In this document: positions 6,176-14,800 of the stretch, piece after piece | How positions within the stretch are numbered: position 1 is the stretch's first letter | Layout of the letters: each line of letters begins with the position of its first letter | Assembly: GCA_036644375.1 (NCBI GenBank) | Contig: JAVXQD010000041.1 | Coordinates: 1-18,897, forward strand | DNA: 18,897 nt | Direction of reading: 5' to 3' | From: CALWZE01 sp036644375 | GTDB taxonomy: Bacteria; Bacillota; Clostridia; Oscillospirales; Ruminococcaceae | Notes under the pieces: generated by a model | What the model saw: only the letters and a program-made list of their open reading frames with translations | Told to the model about the DNA's origin: nothing | Database searches by the model: none | Position numbers and translations under genes: made by a program

Positions 6176-7165
6176 CTATCGGTTCTCATTTTCACTCTGT
6201 TTAGGTTTTTTTGTTATCGGCTTATCGTGTCGGATAGGCAACTCCAATGTTTTGCATAAATACTCATTAAAGTCCTTGCCTGTGGGCGCGGGCTTTTCCT
6301 CTATTTCATATCTATCGCACAGAGCTGCTCTAATTGCTTTTGATGCAAGTCGTCCGCCCTCGTCATTATCAAGCCGCAGCACAATTTTCTTCGTAATAGG
6401 ATTGTCATTAAGGTATTGCTGCAATGATAATGGCAATGCGGATTCTCCGTTTTGTTTTGGTCGAAATACTCCGGCTAAAGAAATGAGATTTTTATTTTGC
6501 CAGTCGAGCCCCTGAATTTTAAGCAGCGAAGCGTACGAGAGTGCATCGATGGCACTTTCAAAAAAATTAACGGTGCTATTTGGGACAACAGCTTTTAGGC
6601 TAAATGAATATCGCTTGTCGCTGCCCTGCACCTCACCTTTGAATGCAAATCCGCTTGTCCCTCTCAAGTTTCCGTATTTGGCTTTGCCGCTGCTGTCATA
6701 CCCGACAAAAACAGCATTGTGATTAGAATAGCTTTCATAAATCAGCTTATTTTGCATACAGTGCATAACAATAGCTCGGTCAATACCGCGTGAGCGCAAA
6801 TATACTATTACATTTTCATCACTGTGCGCTGCCTTCGGCAGTTTGAACTCATTTGGCACTTTGGGTTTCTGTTTCGGAGTTACAAGCTCAATAGGACGCG
6901 CCGCCGTTTGCCCTGCAATCATCTTCACCGCTTCCATAAATGGAATATCGCGGACTTTTATTAAATAATCAAGTGCCGATTTTCCACCGATGCTGTGTGA
7001 ATTCCAACACCACATTCCATTAGATATGATGAGACTATCGTGCGTCACTGTGCTATAGATTTCTCCGGACACATGCACCAGCTCACTTGGTTCGTAGCTT
7101 CGCAAATAGGTCAGCAAATCCATTTTTTTTGCTTTCAATATTATTTCATTGTCAATGTATGGCAT
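6176..7165 (-). CDS. Toprim-domain (DUF3991-like) DNA primase-related protein
   Basis: This 329-residue protein looks like the short primase-related Toprim proteins common in Firmicute conjugative elements. The N-terminus (about 1-85, with WCWNSHSIGG and SALDYLI) resembles a degenerate primase zinc-binding domain lacking the usual cysteine set. The middle fits DUF3991. The Toprim core has the conserved glutamate E203 in FFESAIDAL and the metal-binding DxD, D266 and D268, in LRLDNDEGG. A role in DNA replication or transfer-linked priming follows from the family; activity is not shown. The ATG at 7163-7165 has AAAGGAG eight nt upstream. A frame extension to 7234 would run through a terminator hairpin and is rejected. 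That hairpin (7194-7229) leaves no room for a promoter before this gene. A decayed copy of its 3' end lies at 5164-5235. Confidence 0.8.
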   Translation of the reverse strand: MPYIDNEIILKAKKMDLLTYLRSYEPSELVHVSGEIYSTVTHDSLIISNGMWCWNSHSIGGKSALDYLIKVRDIPFMEAVKMIAGQTAARPIELVTPKQKPKVPNEFKLPKAAHSDENVIVYLRSRGIDRAIVMHCMQNKLIYESYSNHNAVFVGYDSSGKAKYGNLRGTSGFAFKGEVQGSDKRYSFSLKAVVPNSTVNFFESAIDALSYASLLKIQGLDWQNKNLISLAGVFRPKQNGESALPLSLQQYLNDNPITKKIVLRLDNDEGGRLASKAIRAALCDRYEIEEKPAPTGKDFNEYLCKTLELPIRHDKPITKKPKQSENENR

Positions 7166-7193
7166 AGTTTTTGCTCCTTTGTTATTTCGCAAC

Positions 7194-7229
7194 AAAAAGC
7201 CGACTCTCAAAATCGAAAGTCGGCTTTTT
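7194..7229 (-). terminator. Strong intrinsic terminator after the Fic pair
   Basis: A perfect 12-bp inverted repeat (7194-7205 and 7218-7229) carries AAAAA/TTTTT at its ends and GCCGACT/AGTCGGC inside, with a 12-nt loop. It works in principle on both strands. On the minus strand it lies 32 nt past the stop of the second Fic gene and ends only about 8 nt before the ribosome binding site of the Toprim gene. The Toprim gene must therefore rely on readthrough, antitermination or RNA processing, unless a promoter is hidden inside the hairpin. Confidence 0.85.
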
Positions 7230-7261
7230 GCCAATAGCGTTATTATGTTATGAATTATTGA

Positions 7262-8011
7262 TTATCGCTCTTGCGCCTTATGCCTCGGAACGATAGACAA
7301 ATACTCTTGCAGCGTACTTTTCTCAAGTTCAGCCAACATTTCGGCAAACGGTACGAGATTATCTTTAACGGCGTATTCCTCGAGTGCTTCAAAGTATGGC
7401 AAGCGATTCTCCTTGCGTATTGAGATAGGCAAGAATCGATTTTTCATTAATTGATAGTTCATAAGCAGCCGCGAAGTTCTCCCGTTTCCATCCTCAAACG
7501 GATGTATTTTTACAAACTCCGCATGTGTATATGCCGCAAGCTCAATCGCGTTCAATTCATCTTTAAATGGCAGCTCCGCAAAAAACAGTTTTATTTGAGT
7601 GTACATGTCGCCGGGTGAGGGAGGTTTGTGCGCTGCACCGGTAATTCGGACAGCTGACGCTCTGTAAACCCCTCCGACAAGAATATTGTCCATGAGGATG
7701 GCGTGAATATCCTTGGCTATATTCTCATCAAGTGACTTTCCGGCCACAATACAGTCTTTCACATAGCAAAATGCTCTTTTATGATTGACCACCTCATAGA
7801 TTTCTCTCAGTGATTTACCACCAACGGAAATATTATCTTCAAGGACTGTTTTTGTTTCAATCAAAGTCAGAGTATTTCCCTCAATTGCAGTCGAATTATG
7901 TGCATACTCTATCTCAAAACTTTTTTCAAAGCTATCCAGCGCCGATTTTGGTAAAGAGGGCTTAATCTTATTGAGCTCATCCCTCATGCACTCCAGCTTA
8001 GCGTAATTCAT
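7262..8011 (-). CDS. Fic-family protein 2 (predicted AMPylase, class II-like)
   Basis: This 249-residue protein carries a complete Fic motif, HPFEDGNGRTSR (H170 to R181), with the catalytic histidine and phosphate-binding GNGR intact. An N-terminal STAIEGN (residues 40-46) fits the (S/T)xxxE(G/N) inhibitory motif; E44 would block gamma-phosphate binding, as in class II Fic proteins. Fic enzymes usually transfer AMP to a hydroxyl side chain of a target protein; the target here is unknown. The start ATG at 8009-8011 has a strong AAAGGAGG and overlaps the previous gene's stop by one base (TAATG), indicating translational coupling. The first Fic gene is a paralog. It ends KAQER. A strong terminator follows. 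Auto-inhibited AMPylation is the family expectation, not shown here. Confidence 0.88.
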   Translation of the reverse strand: MNYAKLECMRDELNKIKPSLPKSALDSFEKSFEIEYAHNSTAIEGNTLTLIETKTVLEDNISVGGKSLREIYEVVNHKRAFCYVKDCIVAGKSLDENIAKDIHAILMDNILVGGVYRASAVRITGAAHKPPSPGDMYTQIKLFFAELPFKDELNAIELAAYTHAEFVKIHPFEDGNGRTSRLLMNYQLMKNRFLPISIRKENRLPYFEALEEYAVKDNLVPFAEMLAELEKSTLQEYLSIVPRHKAQER

Positions 8012-8790
8012 TAGGCATCCTCCTTTGGCAGTGCAATTCTGAACAATCTGCAATAGTCCTTTTGCGCCTCTATCTCGCATTCGGCAATAAGTGAAATAAA
8101 CTCGGTGTCTCTTGGTTTTTTTTCGCGCTGAGCGAGCTGTAATGCACTGATATATTCGTGACGAAGCACAGGTGGTATAGATATGATACAGTAGCCCTTG
8201 TTCACCAGAATAAGATTCATCAACAGTCTTGCCGTCCTTCCGTTACCATCGGAAAAGGGATGGATATCAACCAATCGTCGGTGCGCAAACGCCGCTATCT
8301 CAATAGGATGCAAGGCACTCCTTTGTGAAAGCTCATCTACAAAATCCGACATGAGGGGTTGGACATCTTCGGGTGCAGGAGGTAAATATGACGTACCTGT
8401 TATAAATACTTGATGCTCCCGATATTGCCCCGCAGCTTCTTCATCAATTCCACAGTAAAATAGGTAATGCAGACGCTTTATCAGTTCCTCGGTCACGTTC
8501 ATACTTTCATCTCGCCGCGCTGCTGTTAGCATGAAATCATAGGCTTTTGCGTGTCCCGTGGCTTCGTAGCAGTCACGAATGGGCTTTCCGCCAACCGTTA
8601 TTCCGTCTTCAATCAGTATTTTAGTTTCGTTGAGTGATAGCGAATTGCCCTCCAGCGCATTGGAGCTGTAGGTAGAGCCTATTCGAAAGTAGTTATCAAG
8701 CTCCCTTACTTCCTCGGAACTGAGTGGTCTGTAGCTTTGTATTGCAGCATGAAATCTCTCAATTTTAGCAATCAGCTCTTTTATCTGCAT
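8011..8790 (-). CDS. Fic-family protein 1 (predicted AMPylase, class II-like)
   Basis: This 259-residue protein has the full Fic motif HPFSDGNGRTAR (H177 to R188) and an N-terminal inhibitory-type motif SNALEGN (residues 43-49, E47). The flap region GQYREHQVFITGTSYLPP (about 121-138) is typical for target docking in this family. It is similar to the next gene along its whole length (IEDGITVGGKPIRD against LEDNISVGGKSLRE), so the pair arose by duplication or by separate capture of relatives. The ATG at 8788-8790 follows GAGGTG. A promoter at 8817-8845 drives it directly. The protein ends with DA, without the ER tail seen in many neighbours. Its targets and any link to transfer of the element are unknown. 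Confidence 0.88.
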   Translation of the reverse strand: MQIKELIAKIERFHAAIQSYRPLSSEEVRELDNYFRIGSTYSSNALEGNSLSLNETKILIEDGITVGGKPIRDCYEATGHAKAYDFMLTAARRDESMNVTEELIKRLHYLFYCGIDEEAAGQYREHQVFITGTSYLPPAPEDVQPLMSDFVDELSQRSALHPIEIAAFAHRRLVDIHPFSDGNGRTARLLMNLILVNKGYCIISIPPVLRHEYISALQLAQREKKPRDTEFISLIAECEIEAQKDYCRLFRIALPKEDA

Positions 8791-8816
8791 TTTTTCACCT
8801 CATAGTTCTTAATATA

Positions 8817-8845
8817 AGTATACCATTTTCAACTGCGCATAACAA
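8817..8845 (-). promoter_or_regulatory. Promoter of the Fic gene pair
   Basis: On the minus strand, TTGTTA (8840-8845), a 17-nt spacer and TATACT (8817-8822) form a sigma-A-type promoter. The bases TGG just before the -10 box give an extended -10 (TGn). The predicted start is about 20 nt upstream of the first Fic start codon, leaving room for its GAGGTG ribosome binding site. It begins 13 nt beyond the giant gene's stop codon, so the Fic genes need not depend on the core operon. Confidence 0.65.
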
Positions 8846-8857
8846 TGAAAAAGCACG

Positions 8858-11800
8858 TTATCGCTCTTGCGCCGCCGCTCTGCGGCCCGGTTCTTCCTTG
8901 TCGTTTTCATCCGGTATACAATCAATTAGCGGCGTGTCCTTTTCGTCTGATTTAAATATGATATTCAATTCATTCAACCTCGCCATTTTTTGTTCCATTT
9001 CTTTCTCCTGCGGGAATATTTTTTTGACTTCCTCCTTTGCGTTTACAAGCTGTATTTCTGTATTTTTTAACTTTTCTTCGCTTGCAGTCAGTCTTGCCGG
9101 TAGATTTTCGAGTTCGTTATCAATACGCGTTATATTTCCATATAAATCATCTCCAAGCTTAATAGTGTGCAATAACTTGTTTTTTAACGTAATTTCGTGT
9201 GTTTTGCAAAACGCGTCAAAAGATAATCTCATATCAAATCCACGATACCTGCCTAACTCAATCGCTTTTAATTCTGACATACTTTTACACGCTTTAAGGA
9301 TTGCCGTCCCTGCCGCCTTTTTTTCCGTAAGGCTTACCCCATCAATTATCATCGCCGAAAAATCTTCTAAATTTGGCTTTGTATTTTCGGCGGCTTGTTG
9401 TATATCCTGCTTCAAGCCCTCAATTGTTTCAGTGAGACGTTTTATTTCTTGTGGGTAATCTTTTAAAATCCTGTCCTCCAGCTCATATCTTTGACTTAAA
9501 AATCCGGATTTCAACATATTGAGCTTTGCAACGTCGGCTTCAAGATTGCACTTTTCTATGATGTGCGGATTTCCTGTTGCAAGTGCTTTGATTTCCGCAT
9601 AGGATAACGCAGATTCATCAACATCTGCGATAGTTCTGAGTGCAGGCTTTGATGTCATAATCTGAGAAACAAACCGCTGCTTATTTTCAAGCATCTGATA
9701 TAGATAGCTGTCAAATGTTCCCTCTGTTACGTACCGATAGATGTAAACATCTCTGTTTTTATTTCCACGCCGTATTGTTCGACCGGAGCGCTGCTCTAAA
9801 TCTCGCGGCCGCCAAGGCGCATCGAGGTCATGGGATGCAATGATGAGGTCTTGAATATTAGTTCCGGCTCCGAGCTTTGACGTTGAACCAAGAAGAACTC
9901 TTACCTGTCCGGAGCGAACTTTCGAGAACAGTATCTTTTTCTTCTCCTCATTATCAGCATCGTGAATAACAGCAATTTCATTTGGAGGTATGCCCTTGCC
10001 AATAAGTTTTGCAACTACATCATCGTAGACACTGAATACACCATTTTGCTTAGGCGTTGACATGTCACAAAAAACAAGCTGCGTCAACTTATCAGCTTTG
10101 TTTTCGTCCCATATTCTGTAAACGTTGTCCACGCATGAATTAACCTTGCTTACGGGATTATCCCCCAGCATTGAGTTCACGACGCGCTGATCCAGTGCGA
10201 GCTTTCGTCCGTCATTAGTGATGAGCAGCATATTATCCTCATATGGCTGCACTAAACCATTTCTCACATTATCTGCGCGTACGGCAAGAGCCGCAACCAT
10301 TTCCTTCTGAATTTCGCTCGGCTTGGTAATAATTGTTTCATAGTGTGCAACAGGGACAGGCAGCTTAAGCATATCTGCGGTTTGAATATCCGCAACCTCA
10401 CAAAAAAGAGACATAAGTTCCGGCAAATTGTGAAAATACGCAAAGCGAGTTTTTTGTTGAAATCCGGTTCCCTCCGGCTTTAGCTCAAACGCCGTTACGG
10501 TCTCGCCGTATTGTGCCGCCCATGCATCAAAATGCTGTAATCCTTGCCGCTCCAATGCGTCATATTGCAGATATCGTTGCATGGTATATAGCTCCGCCAT
10601 TGTATTAGACACCGGAGTACCTGTCGCAAAAATTGTTCCGTGGTTATCTGTCAGCTCGTCGAGATATCGGGCCTTCATATACAAGTCGCTTGATTTCTGT
10701 GCTTCGACTTGAGCTATGCCACCAACGTTTCGCATTTTGGTATATAGAAACAAATTTTTAAACAAATCCGCCTCATCCGTGAAAAGTCGGTCTACTCCCA
10801 ATTGCTCAAAGGTTACTACGCTGTCCTTGTGAGTCGCATCATTGAGCTTTTCGAGCTTTGCTTGAAGCTTTTTCTTCGTTTTTTCCATTTGCTTTACAGT
10901 ATAGTGTTCGCCGTTATTGCGCTGCATGTCGTTTATGCCATCCACAATATCACTGATTTGTCTGTTGAGCATCTCCGCTTGTCGCTCAATAGACATTGGT
11001 ATTTTTTCGAGCTGACTGTGTCCAATAATAACACCGTCATATTCACCGGTTGCAATTCTACCACATAGCTTTTTGCGATTTTTCTTTTCAAAATCGCGTT
11101 TTGTGGCCATTAAAACATTTGCAGACGGATAGAGCTGCAAAAACTCTGATGCAAATTGCCCGACGATATTGTTCGGCACTACAAAAAGCGGTTTGTTGCA
11201 TAATCCAAGTCTCTTGCTTTCCATCGCCGCCGCAATCATCTCATAGGATTTCCCCGCACCCACGCAATGCGCTAAGAGCGTGTTTCCTCCGTAGATAATA
11301 CGCGCTGCTGCATTAATTTGGTGCGGTAAAAGCTTGATTTCCGGATTCATTCCCGCAAATTGAAGAAAGCTTCCGTCATACTCTCTATTCCGAATGCTGT
11401 TGAATCGCTCGTTGTACATTGCGCAAATCATTTCGCGACGCTTTGGATTTTCCCATATCCATTCTGCGAATTTTGATTTTATGAGTTCCTGCCGAGATTG
11501 CGCAAATGCGGTTTCTTTTTTGTTGAGGACTCGTTTTTCCTTTCCGTCCTCATAAATGGTATCAAAGATACGCACATCACGAAGATTCAAGGTATCCTCT
11601 ATTATCTTGTATGCGCTTATGCGTTTTGTGCCATAGGTATGGCTTGCTTTCACCGAGCCACGGTCACGGCCTTTCTCTGTTATGTTCCACTCACAGGTAT
11701 GGGCACAGTAAAGAACCTCCATTTTGTTTTTAACAGACCACGGTGTGTCCAATAGGTTGAACACAAAGTCCTCTATAACCTTAGTGGGCAGCCATGTAGT

Positions 11801-14800
11801 TCCGAGCTTCACGTAAATTTCTCCGGCTGTCAAATCTTTTGGTTGCACCGCAGTGAGCGCTTTGACGTTACTGCTAAATTCTCCATTGGATTGCTCGTTT
11901 GCTTCAATCGCCTCTGCCAGCTTTTTACGCACATTTCCGGACAGATATTCATCCGCAGTTACCCACCTGTCGTGATTATCGGTAATGGATTTCGGGTCTT
12001 TGAACATGATTCCTTCCAAATCATTTATGATGTCGGGGATTCTATCAATTCCGCCCATGAGACTTGACATGAATTCTATATCTATACAAGCCTTTTCGCC
12101 GAGCGACACGCCAAGCGCGTCAACTGCCGTGTCGGCATGAGTGATAATTATTCTTTGCTTTATGGTTCTCTTCGTAAACATATCCGCTTTGCCAACGACC
12201 TTATTTTCATCATCTAAGACTTCAAGTGAGCGCAGCAGTGGATATGCGCTGTCCTCAGCGAATGCCATTTCGTTTCCGCGCGTGTTTATATATCCGTATT
12301 TTGCAGCAAATGTATCATATAGGCCATTGAGTCTGCACTGTTCTGCCTTGATTTGTTCGTCGGAAAAATCCTCCGTTTGCAGTTCAATGAGGTCATAGAC
12401 GCAATCGCGTATTTCAATCAACCCCTTGATACGACTCGCGACTGTGAGAGACACTTGTTGCAGTGACATTACACTGTCTTCGCGGTAATAGATTTGACCA
12501 TCAACAATAGCATAGCTGAAATTACGCACGTTCGGGTCTGCCTGTAATATTGTTCTGTCTGCGTTTGCCTCGTCATCAATGTTAATCTCCGGCTCGGATA
12601 TCTCCGCATTAATATTTCTCATGGCATCGTCAAGCAGCTGCGCAAGCTCATCGCCCGTTCTTGGTACACAAGCACTTTCCATGCCGTATTGCCCGGTTAT
12701 CATTTCCATGTTTCCGAGTATCATATCCGGATTATCGACAAAATATTGATTCATTTTAATGCCGTTGTTATCGGTGCTCAGATACACCCAATCAGGCTCA
12801 ATGTCGACAATGTGGTCACGCTTTTGTAAAAACAGTATGTCGGATGTGACCTCGGTTCCCGCACTTGCTTTAAACGCATTGTTCGGCAGTCGTACAGCAC
12901 CGATTAAATCGGCGCGCTGTGCGATATATTTGCGCACTGCGGGACTTTCCTTATCCATCGTCCCTTTGGATGTGATAAAAGCAATGATTCCGCCGGGACG
13001 AACCTTATCAAGCGTCTTGGCAAAAAAGAAGTCATGGATAAGGAAATTGTGCTTATCGTACTTTGTATCCGCGACTTTGAACTGCCCAAACGGAACGTTA
13101 CCGAGCGATACATCAAAGAAGCTGTCGGGAAGCTCGGTTTTTTCATAGCCCTGCACCGCAATACTGCTCTTTTGGTAGAGCTGCTGTGCTATTCGACCGC
13201 TTATTGTGTCCAGCTCTACACCGTAAATCTTTGATTCCGACATACTATCGGGGAGCATTCCCAAAAAGTTTCCTGTGCCGCATGACGGCTCTAAAATGTT
13301 CCCTGTTTTAAAACCCATGCCTTCAATTGCCTTATACATCGCCTCAATTACAATTGAGGGTGTATAGAATGCAGTCAGTGTACTTTCTCTGGCAGCTGCG
13401 TATTCCGATTCTGTAAGTTGATTTTTAAGCTGTTCGAATTCCCTTGACCATGTTGTTTTACTCTCGTCAAATGCGTCTGACAAGCCACCCCAGCCGACAT
13501 ACCGTGCCAAAATATCTTGTTCATCGGCGGTTGCAAGACGATTATCATTTTCAATCTGTTTGAGCACTTGAATCGCAGCTATATTGTTGGCAAATCGTTC
13601 CTTTGGTGCACCTGTGCCAAGAGAGTCTTCCTCAACAACGAAGTTCAAACGCTCATCGTATGATATTTCGGGGAAAAGAATAGAAGATGCGTTTCGCGGT
13701 TTTTTTATTTCTTTTTCGATAATGTCATCTGCTGTCGGTGCAACTATTTCTGCCTGAAGATAATGATTTTCCTCGGCTTCCTCGGCATGCACAAACCATT
13801 CGTTCTCTGTTGCCATTATTTCAGCCAAAGCATGGTTATCTTCCGGGGTCAGTTCGGTGTGCTGCTCTAAAAATGGAACGAAAATATCCCGTCCATTATG
13901 CAGGCTCTCTATCTGCTCACGGTAATAGTCCTCGCCCTTCCGTTTCCACTCGGCAGTAAATGGACAGTCCGGGGAAAGCATGTAATCATAGTAATTCTTG
14001 ATGTGAGCAATTAAATCGCCCTCACCGTCACCAATGTCAAACCGCCCGTCATAGTTAAATTCTTCGCCGCCCACAACCGACGCAATTGCAAAATCGGTCT
14101 TGTGATACCACCCGACCTTGTTGTTTTCGTCCTGTCTTTCTCTGTGCTGTTTTTCGTCCAGAACACCAAGAAGCTTGTTTCCGAGAGCAAAGCTCAGATT
14201 GGTATTGCGGTCATGAAACTCTCTGTCATAAAAAGCAGGATGTCCTGAAAAGCCGATAGAAAGTCCTATGCTATCCGGTTTTTTCTCGGTCTGTGCAATG
14301 GTATCCTCAGTCGCCTTAATCTCGGCAACCGGCTCGGATTCTGCGTCCTCATCTATTTCGCTCTCAACAAGCAGCCTGTCATTCATATGCTTCATTGAAA
14401 GTTCTTTTATGAAATCTGCGCGTGACAACTCCTTATTAAATATCGGAAAGGTTTCATCGTATAGTCGCACCGCCCGGTCATCTGCGGCAAGCACCTCATA
14501 TTTGCCATCTGTGAGATATACAACATCACCGACAGAAAAATGATATTCCATGACGGGTTCGGGCGGCGGATTTAACTCGTCAAAGGTCGGCTCCAGCGGT
14601 TTTGCTATCTCGCTATCGAGAAGCCTAAGTACGTTTTGAGCTCGCTCTGAGAATTTAGTATCACACGCGATTACGTCAGCCATTGCCTTGCGCATGAGCG
14701 GCAATATGTAGTCGCCGTGCATGGTAAGGCTATTCGTTATCTTGTCCCCTACTCTGAATTTCCACCCGCAGTCGAGAAGAACATACAGGTTGAGACTTTT

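Noticed and set aside
6054..6515. Plus-strand ORF of 153 codons over the Toprim gene end
   Set aside because: It is antisense to a well-supported Toprim C-terminus, has no family motif, and its hydrophobic look is the usual mirror of a charged minus-strand protein.
7166..7234. N-terminal extension of the Toprim protein
   Set aside because: The extra residues run through the terminator hairpin 7194-7229, while the ATG at 7165 has a strong ribosome binding site.
8012..8080. N-terminal extension of Fic protein 2 into Fic protein 1
   Set aside because: AAAGGAGG before the ATG at 8011 and the TAATG overlap fix the start; the extension only overlaps the upstream gene in another frame.
12759..13148. 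Plus-strand ORF of 129 codons inside the methylase region
   Set aside because: It is antisense to conserved methylase motifs. No recognisable domain is present and it looks like a mirror of the coding strand.
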